NCBI GenBank assembly: GCA_041392205.1
Contig: JAWKMO010000003.1
Span: 368,874-432,873 of the forward strand
Length of the DNA stretch: 64,000 nt
Reading direction: 5' to 3'
Source: Halomarinibacterium sp041392205
GTDB taxonomy: Bacteria > Bacteroidota > Bacteroidia > Flavobacteriales > Flavobacteriaceae
Shown here piece after piece: positions 26,163 to 34,552 of this stretch. The notes beneath the pieces are model-generated. The model made no database searches. It was not told the DNA's origin and worked only from the letters and a program-made list of their open reading frames with translations. Within the stretch, counting starts at the first letter, position 1. Every line of letters starts with the position of its first letter. The position numbers and the translations under genes are program-made.

Positions 26163-26165
26163 TAC

Positions 26166-26231
26166 GTTGTGAGTTGTGAGTTGTGAGTTATGAGTTGTGA
26201 GTTGTGAGTTGTGAGTTGTGAGTTGTGAGTT
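26166..26231. repeat. Heptamer tandem repeat, about nine copies
   Basis: The unit GTTGTGA is repeated for 66 bp with a single internal substitution (GTTATGA). It fills most of the gap between the convergent DoxX and holA genes. The even unit length and lack of spacers rule out a CRISPR. Slippage-driven length variation between strains is expected. Confidence 0.9.
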
Positions 26232-26272
26232 AAAATTAAAAATTTACAGTACTCATTGTCTCATTTACCCAA

Positions 26273-27280
26273 TTATTCATTGAATATTTTCACCAGTAGT
26301 TCCTTTAACAAATCGTCTTGTGAAATATTGGCAGCACCCACTCCCTTACTTTTCATATCTATTTCACGAATGGAACTTACAATGGCACTTACCTTTTTCA
26401 TGGGGTAATTTCGAGCTGCTTCTTGGTATTCTTTAATAAAATAAGGATTTACACCAAGTACTTTTGGTGCTTCGGAGGGATTCGTTAAAGAATGGTATTT
26501 TAATACTTTAGAAAAGAAACTATAAAGCAGCGCTACAGTCATTACCATAGGGTGGTTTTTAGGATTTTGCCCAAAGTATTGTACAATTCCAAAGGCTTTT
26601 TTGATGTCTTTGGTGGCAATGGCACTTTGTAATTCAAAATTGTTGAAGTCTTTGCTAATACCAATATTTTCCTCGACAATTTGCGGGGTAATTTGTTCTC
26701 CGGGTTTAATAATAAGTTGAAGTTTATCCAATTCATTATTCACTTTACTTAAGTCGTTTCCTAAAAATTCGGTAAGCATTTGGGAAGCTTTGGGAGTAAT
26801 GGTATAGCCTTTTCCTGCCAAAACCCTTCGAATCCAATCCGGCACCTGATTTTCATACAGTTTATTACTTTCAAACAGTACGCCATTTTCTTTAAGTAGT
26901 TTCGTCAATTTTTTGCGAGCATCCAACTTTTTATATTTGTAACAAATCACTAAAACTGTGGAAGGTTGGGGATTTTCGGCATAGGGAAGTAAATTTTCAA
27001 TAGTTTTAGATAAGTCTTGCGCTTCCTTAACAATTACTACTTGCCTTTCAGACATCATTGGGTATCGTTTTGCATTACTTACAATATCGTCTATAGAAAC
27101 ATCTCTTCCGTAGAGCACCATTTGGTTAAAGCCTTTTTCTTCTTCAGAAAGTAAATTATCTTCAATATAATCACTTATCCCATCAATATAATAGGGCTCC
27201 TCGCCCATCAAAAAGTAGATAGGTGCAATGGTACCTTGCTTAATGTTATTAATAATTTGTTTTACTTGATCTAAAGCCAT
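26273..27280 (-). CDS. holA: DNA polymerase III subunit delta (HolA)
   Basis: 335 residues. This clamp-loader subunit opens the sliding clamp. The N-terminal AAA-like domain begins IAPIYFLMGEEPYYIDGI, where the P-loop is degenerate as is normal for delta. It continues with NAKRYPMMSERQVVIVKEAQDL and a C-terminal helical collar (YSFFSKVLKY...LLKELLVKIF). Length and pattern match bacterial HolA. It is divergent from the HsdR-N gene across a palindromic repeat. Confidence 0.92.
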   Translation of the reverse strand: MALDQVKQIINNIKQGTIAPIYFLMGEEPYYIDGISDYIEDNLLSEEEKGFNQMVLYGRDVSIDDIVSNAKRYPMMSERQVVIVKEAQDLSKTIENLLPYAENPQPSTVLVICYKYKKLDARKKLTKLLKENGVLFESNKLYENQVPDWIRRVLAGKGYTITPKASQMLTEFLGNDLSKVNNELDKLQLIIKPGEQITPQIVEENIGISKDFNNFELQSAIATKDIKKAFGIVQYFGQNPKNHPMVMTVALLYSFFSKVLKYHSLTNPSEAPKVLGVNPYFIKEYQEAARNYPMKKVSAIVSSIREIDMKSKGVGAANISQDDLLKELLVKIFNE

Positions 27281-27290
27281 CTTTAACCTC

Positions 27291-27349
27291 TGTCGGTTCG
27301 AGCGCAGTCGAGAACTAATAATGACCTCTCGACTGCGCTCGGGGAGACA
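27291..27349. repeat. REP-like palindrome between holA and the HsdR-N gene
   Basis: A perfect 15-bp inverted repeat, CGAGCGCAGTCGAGA / TCTCGACTGCGCTCG (27299-27313 and 27327-27341), has a 13-nt loop. An extra TGTC/GACA pair lies outside a 4-nt internal loop. Its GC content is far above the surroundings. Elements with GAGCGCAGTCGA cores are interspersed in many Bacteroidetes genomes. It lies 11 nt upstream of the holA start codon, so it must be in the holA leader or promoter. Confidence 0.8.
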
Positions 27350-27399
27350 TATTATCTATATTTATGAATAGATTTTATTGAATTTTGTTACTTTGCCTT

Positions 27400-27834
27400 A
27401 TGCTGAAACTCAATTTTCCTGAATATTCCTTTCGGTTCAAAAATAGCGAAAACAAACGGTTGATTTTTGATCCTATCCGAAAAAAGTTTGTGGTTCTTAC
27501 TCCCGAAGAATGGGTGCGGCAACATACCCTTCAGTTTTTAATTTCTGAAAAAGGCTATGCGAATTCCCTTATCAATGTTGAAAAACAACTGCTACTAAAT
27601 GGAACCAAAAAGCGATACGACATTATCGTGTTTAACTCCAACGGAAGCATTTCTCTTATTGTAGAATGTAAAGCACCTACTATTGAAATTGCACAAAACA
27701 CCTTCGACCAAATTGCCCGTTACAATCTGGTAACCCAAGCGGAATATTTAATGGTTACTAACGGAATTAACCACTATTACTGTCAAATGGATTATGTAAA
27801 TAAACAGTATTTATTTTTAAGAGAATTACCATAA
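27400..27834 (+). CDS. HsdR N-terminal-domain nuclease-like protein
   Basis: 144 residues from ATG 27400; an upstream in-frame TTG at 27385 would add five hydrophobic residues and is less likely. It has the core of the type I restriction HsdR N-terminal domain: RYDIIVFNSNGSISLIVECKAP (about residues 71-92) gives the D...E-x-K nuclease triad, followed by QIARYN. No motor, methylase or specificity genes are nearby. This stand-alone protein next to holA is widespread in Flavobacteria, so a repair or housekeeping function is more likely than restriction. Confidence 0.82.
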   Translation: MLKLNFPEYSFRFKNSENKRLIFDPIRKKFVVLTPEEWVRQHTLQFLISEKGYANSLINVEKQLLLNGTKKRYDIIVFNSNGSISLIVECKAPTIEIAQNTFDQIARYNLVTQAEYLMVTNGINHYYCQMDYVNKQYLFLRELP

Positions 27835-27902
27835 TTATTTGGTCATTCATTTGTCATGAACTATCCCAATTAAGTTTTAGTATCTTTGAGTAAACGGTAA
27901 AA

Positions 27903-28187
27903 ATGAAAAATAAAAGACTCCTTATAATTTTAATTGTCGCATCCGTTTTATTACTGTTTCCACTAATAGCGATGCAGTTTTCCGAAGAAGTAAACTGGAC
28001 ACTATCCGATTTTCTGGTGGCAGGTATTTTGTTATATAGCAGCAGTTTGCTTTGTGAGTTAATCCTTAGAAAAGTAAAAAAAAGAACGCTTCGTATCGCA
28101 CTGTGTGGTGCTCTTTTAATTGTGCTTTTGCTTATTTGGGCGGAAATGGCTGTAGGGATTTTTGGCTCTTACATCGCTGGATATTAG
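27903..28187 (+). CDS. Small hypothetical membrane protein
   Basis: 94 residues with three hydrophobic stretches (about 5-24, 34-52 and 63-90) separated by short charged linkers (LRKVKKRTLR). I do not recognise a family. A perfect TATCTTTG element at 27881-27888 lies 14 nt before the ATG and may be its -7 box, although no -33 TTTG is at the right distance. It starts a run of small plus-strand genes. Confidence 0.65.
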   Translation: MKNKRLLIILIVASVLLLFPLIAMQFSEEVNWTLSDFLVAGILLYSSSLLCELILRKVKKRTLRIALCGALLIVLLLIWAEMAVGIFGSYIAGY

Positions 28188-28238
28188 TTTCTATCTAAAA
28201 AGGATTTTATACCTTTAGTGAAGACTTAACTAATTAAA

Positions 28239-28676
28239 ATGGCCACTACCAATTTTACTATCTACCATAATCTTATAATTCATGCACCTATCGAGCGGGT
28301 TTTTGAATCGATAAGTGAGCCCAATCATCTTGTCCATTGGTGGCCGCAACGCTGTATAGGATTTCCTGCCTTGGGTGAAACTTATAATTTTTACTTTACC
28401 CCAGATTACGATTGGTATGGGGAAGTAACCAAAATAGAAAAAAACACCACCTTTTTTATTAAAATGACACAAGCAGATGCAGATTGGAACCCTACCACCT
28501 TTGGGTTTGATTTGGAAGAAGAAAACAACATAACATTTGTAAAATTTTCACACTCAAACTGGCCTTATTGTAACGATCACTTTAAAATTGCTTCCTATTG
28601 TTGGGCGGTTTTACTTAAAGGATTAAAGGAATATCTTGAAGAAGGTAAGGTTATTCCTTTTGAAAAAAGGGCATAA
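28239..28676 (+). CDS. SRPBCC (START/AHSA1-like) protein
   Basis: 145 residues. The opening INLIIHAPIERVFESIS-like segment (here HNLIIHAPIERVFESIS), the LVHWWPQR loop and the C-terminal helix CWAVLLKGLKEYLEEG match the SRPBCC fold, a helix-grip domain that binds hydrophobic ligands. The ligand is unknown. It lies 2 nt before the RDD gene. Confidence 0.8.
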   Translation: MATTNFTIYHNLIIHAPIERVFESISEPNHLVHWWPQRCIGFPALGETYNFYFTPDYDWYGEVTKIEKNTTFFIKMTQADADWNPTTFGFDLEEENNITFVKFSHSNWPYCNDHFKIASYCWAVLLKGLKEYLEEGKVIPFEKRA

Positions 28677-28678
28677 TT

Positions 28679-29041
28679 ATGGAAGTAATTGATAAAACAA
28701 CACGCATTACTAATTACATTATAGATTTTACCATAATTAATTTCGTTTGGTTACTATTGGCTTATTCTACAAACATGGAATATTTTTTTAGTACGATTGT
28801 ATTTTACGTAATTATGTTTCTTTATTATTTCATTTTTGAAATTACAAAAGGACAAACCCTAGGGAAAATGGTTACAAAAACTAAAGTGGTTGATAAAAAT
28901 GGAAATACTCCTAGATTACCAAAATTGGTTATACGTACCATAGCAAGATTAATTCCAATAGATGGTCTTTCTTATTTATTTGGTACAGAATATGGTTTTC
29001 ATGATTCCGTTTCTTCTACAAAACTTATAAAAATTAAATAA
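28679..29041 (+). CDS. RDD-family membrane protein
   Basis: 120 residues. The first Arg-Asp pattern is TRITNYIIDFTIIN, followed by two transmembrane helices (about 18-32 and 34-54), GQTLGKMVTKTKVVD and IRTIARLIPIDGLSYLF, all typical of the RDD family. Some members are proposed ion or proton antiporters; most are uncharacterised. The stop overlaps the next start by 1 nt (TAATG). Confidence 0.85.
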   Translation: MEVIDKTTRITNYIIDFTIINFVWLLLAYSTNMEYFFSTIVFYVIMFLYYFIFEITKGQTLGKMVTKTKVVDKNGNTPRLPKLVIRTIARLIPIDGLSYLFGTEYGFHDSVSSTKLIKIK

Positions 29042-29616
29042 TGTCACCCCAAAACTACCTCGAAAGCGTCACCAAGCAGTTTCAGTATTATAAACTATTA
29101 GGTGATAAATCCATAGCACAATTAGATGAAAAAGACCTTTTTTGGCAATTCAATCCAGAGAGTAATAGTATCGCTATTACGGTAAATCATTTATGGGGAA
29201 ATATGCTTTCCCGATGGACTGATTTTTTAACCAGTGATGGGGAAAAAGCATGGCGCCAACGGGATTTGGAATTTGAAGAGGTTATTCATAGTAAAGCAGC
29301 ACTTCTAGAAAAATGGGAAGCCGGTTGGCAATGTCTTTTTGACGCACTTGCATCGATCACTAAAGACAATTTTAACACCATTATTTACATTCGTAATCAA
29401 GGACATACGGTCACGGAAGCCATTAATAGGCAATTGGCTCACTATTCGTATCACGTAGGGCAAATGGTTTATATTGGGCGAATGATAAAAGGAAAAGATT
29501 GGAAAAGTTTGTCTATACCCAAAGGAACTTCCAAAACTTTCAATGCTGAAAAGTTTGCGCAAGAAAAAAAACAGCAACATTTTACCGATGAGTTTCTAAA
29601 AACTAAAGAAAACTAG
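29041..29616 (+). CDS. DinB-like / DUF1572 protein
   Basis: 191 residues with a helical bundle and spaced His residues (VNHLWGN near 48, RQLAHYSYHVGQMVYIGRMIKG near 138) that match the metal triad of DinB/YfiT-like proteins, DUF1572 subgroup. Some relatives act in thiol-dependent transfer or detoxification; for DUF1572 the role is not known. It overlaps the RDD gene by 1 nt, so the pair is co-transcribed. Confidence 0.85.
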   Translation: MSPQNYLESVTKQFQYYKLLGDKSIAQLDEKDLFWQFNPESNSIAITVNHLWGNMLSRWTDFLTSDGEKAWRQRDLEFEEVIHSKAALLEKWEAGWQCLFDALASITKDNFNTIIYIRNQGHTVTEAINRQLAHYSYHVGQMVYIGRMIKGKDWKSLSIPKGTSKTFNAEKFAQEKKQQHFTDEFLKTKEN

Positions 29617-29670
29617 ATTCTTTTTCAAAATATTTTATATTTGAAAATTAACAACTCTAAAAAAAATTCT

Positions 29671-29993
29671 ATGTTGGGACTTTTACTATTATATTGGATT
29701 GGTAAATATTTTACCAACTCGCAAAAGAGTTTCATAAAAACAAATGGGGATTTGCTATTTTAGGAGTCGTTTCTTATTATTTTGGAACCTTTTTAGGGGG
29801 ACTCATTTTGGGAGTAATTTCCATTTTTTGGGAAGGATTTGAAGTTGAGAATATGAGTGATTTACAATTAGGACTTATGGCAATTCCATTTGGGGTCCTA
29901 ACAGCTTTAGGGGTTTATACGCTTTTAAATAGAATTTGGAAGAAAAATCAAAAAGAAGCGGCTGTTTCCATAGACGATATTGGCAAAGATTAA
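29671..29993 (+). pseudogene. Frameshifted small membrane protein gene
   Basis: The ATG at 29671 opens a frame that stops at 29761, while a second frame stays open to TAA 29993. Inserting one T in the run at 29709-29712 joins them into a sensible ~107-residue protein with two membrane segments: KYFYQLAKEFHKNKWGF after the join, then SYYFGTFLGGLILGVIS and FGVLTALGVYTLL. The pattern resembles a hypothetical membrane family I recall from Flavobacteriaceae, but no function is known. The break could be a real mutation, programmed slippage or a sequencing error. The 3' end overlaps recQ by 4 nt. Confidence 0.7.
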
Positions 29994-32185
29994 TTAGCAA
30001 CCTCGCTAATAAATTTTATGCGGTATAGTCTAAGTTCTTCTATGTCATAATCGCCATCAAACTCATCCATGGCATCTTCAATTTTATCGGTCTCGGCCTC
30101 AAGAAAATAGTCATGAAGTTCTTCTTGTTGATCTTCGTCTAAAATTTCATCGATCCAATAATTAATATTAAGCTTAGTACCACTATACACAATGGCTTCC
30201 ATTTCTTTAATAAAGTCTGGCATTTCTAGGCCTTTGGCATTGGCGATATCTGGAAATGCAAGCTTTCGGTCTACACTTTGAATAATATACAATTTTAAAG
30301 CACTATTACTTCCTGTAGATTTTACAATAAAATCATCGGGCCGTATAATATCATTTTCTTCTACATAACTAGATATTAATCTAACAAAGGAGGCCCCATA
30401 TTTTTTAGCTTTACCCTCTCCTACCCCGTGTACATTGGAAAGTTCTTCAATAGAGATAGGGTATTTTAGCGCCATATCTTCTAAAGAGGGATCTTGAAAA
30501 ATCACAAATGGGGGCAATTTAAGAGTGTCTGCAACCTTCTTCCTTTCGGATTTTAATAATTTGAAAAGTTGTTCGTCCAACACATTGGCTCCCGCTTTTT
30601 GAAGGGTCTCGATGGTGTCATCATTGGCTTCTTTGTAACTGTGATCCTCTGTCATCATAAATGAGGTTGGATTTTTAATAAAGTCCATTCCAGCTTTAGT
30701 TAATTTTATAATGCCGTAGGTTTCAATATCTTTTCTTAAAAATCCCGTAACCAAAACTTGTCGTAATAATGCCATCCAATAGGATGGTTCGTGTTGTTGA
30801 CCAATTCCAAAAAAGGGTTGTGTATCGGTTCGATGGGATTTTATTAAGGCGTTTACCTTTCCTACCAAAACATGGACCACTTCTTTGGATTTATACTGTT
30901 GGTTGGTATCTTTTATGGCTTTAAGGAGAGTTACCACTTCATTTTTAGCTTCCACTTTAGTTTTTGGGTGCCGCATATTATCATCCATATCCCCTCCTTC
31001 ACCTGTTTCGTTGTCAAACTCTTCACCAAAATAATGCAGGATAAACTTTCTTCGAGAAATGGATGTTTCGGCAAAGGCAACCACTTCTTGGAGGAGTGCT
31101 TGTCCAATTTCTTGTTCGGCAACAGGTTTACCGCTCATAAATTTTTCAAGTTTTTCGATATCCTTATAACTATAAAATGCCAAACAATGTCCTTCTCCTC
31201 CATCTCTTCCAGCACGTCCCGTTTCTTGATAGTAACTTTCAATGCTTTTGGGGATGTCGTTATGAATTACAAAGCGTACATCGGGTTTATCGATTCCCAT
31301 ACCAAAGGCAATGGTTGCTACCACCACATCTGCATCTTCCATAAGAAACATATCTTGGTTCTTTACCCGCGTTTTAGCATCTAAGCCAGCGTGATACGGG
31401 ATGGCTTTAATACCATTTACCTGAAGCGTTTGCGCTAATTCTTCTACCCGTTTTCTACTTAAGCAATAGATAATTCCGCTTTTCCCTTCATTTTGTTTTA
31501 CAAAACGGGTTATATCACTATCAATATTTTTAGTCTTTGGACGAATTTCGTAATATAAATTGGGTCTATTAAAAGAAGCTTTAAAGGTATTGGCGTCTTG
31601 AATCCCTAAATTTTTTAAAATATCTTCCTGTACTTTAGGTGTCGCTGTAGCAGTAAGCCCTGCTATAGGAATATTCTCTCCCAATCGTTCAATAATTTTT
31701 TTGAGATTTCTGTATTCGGGTCTAAAATCGTGACCCCATTCACTTATACAATGAGCTTCATCAATAGCAACAAAAGAGATTTCGATTTCTTTTAAAAAAT
31801 CAACATTTTCTTCCTTTGTTAATGATTCTGGAGCCACATAAAGGAGTTTAGTAATCCCCAAAGTGATGTCCTTTTTAACTTGTTTAATTTCCGTTTTGGT
31901 TAATGAGGAGTTTAATACATGGGCAATCCCTTCCTCAGAAGACAACGCTCGTAAGGCATCTACTTGATTTTTCATTAGGGCAATTAATGGCGAAACAACA
32001 ATTGCAGTACCGTTTTTTATTAAAGCAGGTAATTGGTAGCAAAGAGACTTACCCCCTCCTGTTGGCATAATAACAAAAGTATTTTCCCCTGCCAATATAC
32101 TTTTAATTACATCTTCCTGCAGACCTTTAAAAGAACTAAAGCCAAAGTATTTTTTTAAAGATGCAAATAAATCATTTTCACTCAC
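29990..32185 (-). CDS. recQ: ATP-dependent DNA helicase RecQ
   Basis: A 731-residue superfamily 2 helicase. Walker A is MPTGGGKSLCYQ (about 39-50), the DEAH box is AIDEAHCISEWGHDFR, and motif VI is QETGRAGRDG. The RQC region follows, then an HRDC domain (MALKYPISIEELSNVHGVGEGKAKKYG). An acidic tail of about 100 residues ends the protein. The usual four zinc-coordinating cysteines of the RQC region are not evident. It unwinds recombination and replication intermediates. Confidence 0.94.
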   Translation of the reverse strand: MSENDLFASLKKYFGFSSFKGLQEDVIKSILAGENTFVIMPTGGGKSLCYQLPALIKNGTAIVVSPLIALMKNQVDALRALSSEEGIAHVLNSSLTKTEIKQVKKDITLGITKLLYVAPESLTKEENVDFLKEIEISFVAIDEAHCISEWGHDFRPEYRNLKKIIERLGENIPIAGLTATATPKVQEDILKNLGIQDANTFKASFNRPNLYYEIRPKTKNIDSDITRFVKQNEGKSGIIYCLSRKRVEELAQTLQVNGIKAIPYHAGLDAKTRVKNQDMFLMEDADVVVATIAFGMGIDKPDVRFVIHNDIPKSIESYYQETGRAGRDGGEGHCLAFYSYKDIEKLEKFMSGKPVAEQEIGQALLQEVVAFAETSISRRKFILHYFGEEFDNETGEGGDMDDNMRHPKTKVEAKNEVVTLLKAIKDTNQQYKSKEVVHVLVGKVNALIKSHRTDTQPFFGIGQQHEPSYWMALLRQVLVTGFLRKDIETYGIIKLTKAGMDFIKNPTSFMMTEDHSYKEANDDTIETLQKAGANVLDEQLFKLLKSERKKVADTLKLPPFVIFQDPSLEDMALKYPISIEELSNVHGVGEGKAKKYGASFVRLISSYVEENDIIRPDDFIVKSTGSNSALKLYIIQSVDRKLAFPDIANAKGLEMPDFIKEMEAIVYSGTKLNINYWIDEILDEDQQEELHDYFLEAETDKIEDAMDEFDGDYDIEELRLYRIKFISEVAN

Positions 32186-32225
32186 GTGTATAAAAATTTT
32201 TAAAAAAGTTAGTTACAAAATTATA

Positions 32226-32256
32226 TTGTAGGAACTCAATAACAATTGTAATTTTG
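32226..32256 (+). promoter_or_regulatory. Putative kdsD promoter
   Basis: TTG (32226-32228), a 20-nt spacer and TAATTTTG (32249-32256) match the Bacteroidetes -33/-7 consensus well. It would leave a 5' leader of about 115 nt before the kdsD start. No further motif was recognised in that leader. Confidence 0.5.
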
Positions 32257-32377
32257 CAACCTATTGTATTTCCTTGAATCTAATTAGTGTATTATGAGGT
32301 TAGGAGTTAGTTAGTTATTTTTCCTTTACTAAATATACTAATTTCTGAAAAAGGAACAAACTTTAAAAATCTAAATT

Positions 32378-33343
32378 TTGAATTATTTCGATACCATCAT
32401 AAATGTTGCCAAAAGAACCATTGAAACTGAAGGAAAAGCCATTATGAACTTATCTTCTTTGGTAACCGAAGAGTTTGCCAAAGCAGTCGATTATATCTAT
32501 CAATCTAAAGGACGTGTAATTGTTACTGGGATTGGAAAAAGTGCCAATATTGCTACCAAAATTGTAGCCACTTTAAATTCTACGGGGACTCCTGCTATTT
32601 TTATGCACGCCGCCGATGCCATTCATGGAGATTTGGGAATTATACAAGAAAAAGATACCGTAATTTGTATTTCTAAAAGTGGAAACACCCCAGAAATTAA
32701 AGTATTGGTACCCCTTATTAAAGCCAGTGGAAATAAATTAATGGCCATTACTTCCAATAAAGATTCTTTTTTAGGGGTACAAAGTGATTTTGTGTTTCAT
32801 GCCTATGTAGAAAAAGAAGCTTGTCCTAATAATTTAGCACCAACCACCAGTACTACAGCACAATTGGTTATGGGTGATGCTTTGGCTATGGCGCTTTTAG
32901 ACTTACGCGGATTTTCAAGCAAAGACTTTGCTCGTTTTCATCCTGGAGGGTCCCTTGGAAAAAAATTGTACTTACGCGTAAGCGACCTTACATCACTTAA
33001 TGAAAAACCTCAGGTTTCCCCAGATATGAGTGTAAAACACGTTATCGTAGAAATTTCAGAAAAACTTTTAGGCGTTACCGCCGTTGTTGAAAACGAAAAA
33101 ATTATTGGCATTATTACCGATGGGGATTTACGTAGAATGCTTACTAAAGTTGATAATATTGCGGGGCTTACTGCAAAAGATATTATGACTAAAAACCCAA
33201 AAAAAATTGATAATGACGCCATGGCTATTGAAGCAATGGAAATGATGGATACCAATGGTATTACCCAAATTTTAGCTGAAAAAGATGGAAAATATTCGGG
33301 TGTAGTGCACATCCACAACCTAAGTAAGGAAGGAATTATTTAA
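32378..33343 (+). CDS. kdsD: Arabinose-5-phosphate isomerase (KdsD/KpsF family)
   Basis: A 321-residue sugar-phosphate isomerase making D-arabinose 5-phosphate, the first precursor of Kdo for lipopolysaccharide. It has an N-terminal SIS domain (VTGIGKSANIA near 48-58, CISKSGNTPEI near 100) and two C-terminal CBS domains (about 205-320). The start is TTG: the N-terminus fits the family and no ATG lies close by upstream. It overlaps tatC by 1 nt (TAATG). Its closeness to lptB recalls the kdsD-lpt arrangement of Gram-negatives. Confidence 0.9.
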   Translation: MNYFDTIINVAKRTIETEGKAIMNLSSLVTEEFAKAVDYIYQSKGRVIVTGIGKSANIATKIVATLNSTGTPAIFMHAADAIHGDLGIIQEKDTVICISKSGNTPEIKVLVPLIKASGNKLMAITSNKDSFLGVQSDFVFHAYVEKEACPNNLAPTTSTTAQLVMGDALAMALLDLRGFSSKDFARFHPGGSLGKKLYLRVSDLTSLNEKPQVSPDMSVKHVIVEISEKLLGVTAVVENEKIIGIITDGDLRRMLTKVDNIAGLTAKDIMTKNPKKIDNDAMAIEAMEMMDTNGITQILAEKDGKYSGVVHIHNLSKEGII

Positions 33344-34179
33344 TGGCAACTATAAAATCTAATGCACGCCAAGAAAAGGAAATGTCCTTTTTAGACCATC
33401 TTGAAGAACTGCGATGGCACCTTATTAAATCTACTGCTGCCGTACTAGTCTTTGGGGTGCTTGCCTTTATATTTAAAGACATCATTTTTGATGTTATCAT
33501 CTTTGGCCCAAAAAAAGCCGACTTCCCTACCTATCGTCTCTTATGCAAATCGGCTCAAGCCATTGGGTTTGATAGTTTCTGTTTTAGTGAGCTTCCGTTT
33601 CGGGTACAAAGCAGAACCATGTCTGGGCAATTTTCTGCTCACATTTGGACTTCAATTACTGCAGGATTTGTACTAGCTTTCCCTTATGTAATTTATCAAT
33701 TTTGGAGGTTTGTAAGTCCTGGTTTGCATAGTAACGAACGTAAAAATGCAAGAGGGTTTATCTTGGTTGCATCCCTACTTTTCTTTATGGGTGTCCTTTT
33801 TGGGTATTATGTAGTGACTCCCCTTTCCATAAATTTTTTGGGAACCTATCAAGTAAGCGAACAGGTTTTTAATGATTTTGATTTAAGTAGCTATATTGGT
33901 TTGGTAAGGGCCTGTGCGCTTTCGTGCGGACTTATCTTTCAGTTGCCTATTATCATATTCTTTTTAACAAAAATTGGAGTAGTAACACCCCAGTTTTTAA
34001 GAAAATATCGAAAATTTGCATTAATTATAGTACTCATTGTTTCTGCGGTAATTACCCCGCCCGATATTGCGAGTCAGGTGATTGTGGCTATTCCAGTGCT
34101 TATTTTATATGAAGTAAGTATCTTTATTTCGGCTAGAATTATAAAAAAACAACTTAAAAAAGCAAAAACAAATGGGTAA
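33343..34179 (+). CDS. tatC: Sec-independent protein translocase subunit TatC
   Basis: 278 residues with six transmembrane helices. The conserved cytoplasmic N-terminus FLDHLEELRWHLIKS (about 15-29), a FxYELP-like region replaced by VSPGLHSNERKNA, and late helices typical of TatC are present. It recognises twin-arginine signal peptides. tatA is not nearby. It overlaps kdsD by 1 nt and the CMD gene by 8 nt. Confidence 0.94.
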   Translation: MATIKSNARQEKEMSFLDHLEELRWHLIKSTAAVLVFGVLAFIFKDIIFDVIIFGPKKADFPTYRLLCKSAQAIGFDSFCFSELPFRVQSRTMSGQFSAHIWTSITAGFVLAFPYVIYQFWRFVSPGLHSNERKNARGFILVASLLFFMGVLFGYYVVTPLSINFLGTYQVSEQVFNDFDLSSYIGLVRACALSCGLIFQLPIIIFFLTKIGVVTPQFLRKYRKFALIIVLIVSAVITPPDIASQVIVAIPVLILYEVSIFISARIIKKQLKKAKTNG

Positions 34180-34516
34180 TATCGTAGAAGATTTTAATGC
34201 CTATCGTGCTAAAATGAACGAGAAAATGCTTGCGGATAATAATAAAATTATCAAGCGTATTTTCAATTTGGATACCAATGCCTATATGGAAGGGGTCCTT
34301 ACTAAAAAAACCAAAGAACTTTTAGGGTTAGGAAACTCTTTGGTCCTTCGTTGCGATGATTGTGTGCGATATCATTTGGAAGAATGCTACAAATTGGGTG
34401 TTACCAAAGAAGAAGCAGTGGAAGCCATGAGCATTTCGTTATTAATAGGAGGAACTATTGTAATTCCGCATTTACGAAGAGCTTTTGAATATTGGGAAGT
34501 CCTCGAAAATAATTAG
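34172..34516 (+). CDS. Carboxymuconolactone decarboxylase family protein
   Basis: 114 residues, all-helical, with the AhpD-like redox motif CDDC followed by VRYHLEEC (about residues 67-78). Such proteins are peroxidase-related or decarboxylases; the CxxC-xxx-H layout favours a thiol-dependent peroxidase role. It overlaps tatC by 8 nt, so it belongs to the kdsD-tatC-lptB transcription unit. Confidence 0.88.
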   Translation: MGNIVEDFNAYRAKMNEKMLADNNKIIKRIFNLDTNAYMEGVLTKKTKELLGLGNSLVLRCDDCVRYHLEECYKLGVTKEEAVEAMSISLLIGGTIVIPHLRRAFEYWEVLENN

Positions 34517-34552
34517 TATTTTTAGCGTTATTCTTTTCAGAAAAACCAATCA

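Noticed and set aside
26166..26231. Possible CRISPR array
   Set aside because: Repeats are only 7 bp with no spacers and no cas genes nearby.
27400..27834. Remnant of a type I restriction system
   Set aside because: No hsdM or hsdS fragments are nearby and the frame is intact, so a stand-alone gene is more likely.
30872..31384. 170-codon plus-strand frame
   Set aside because: It lies wholly antisense to recQ, which has full helicase motifs.
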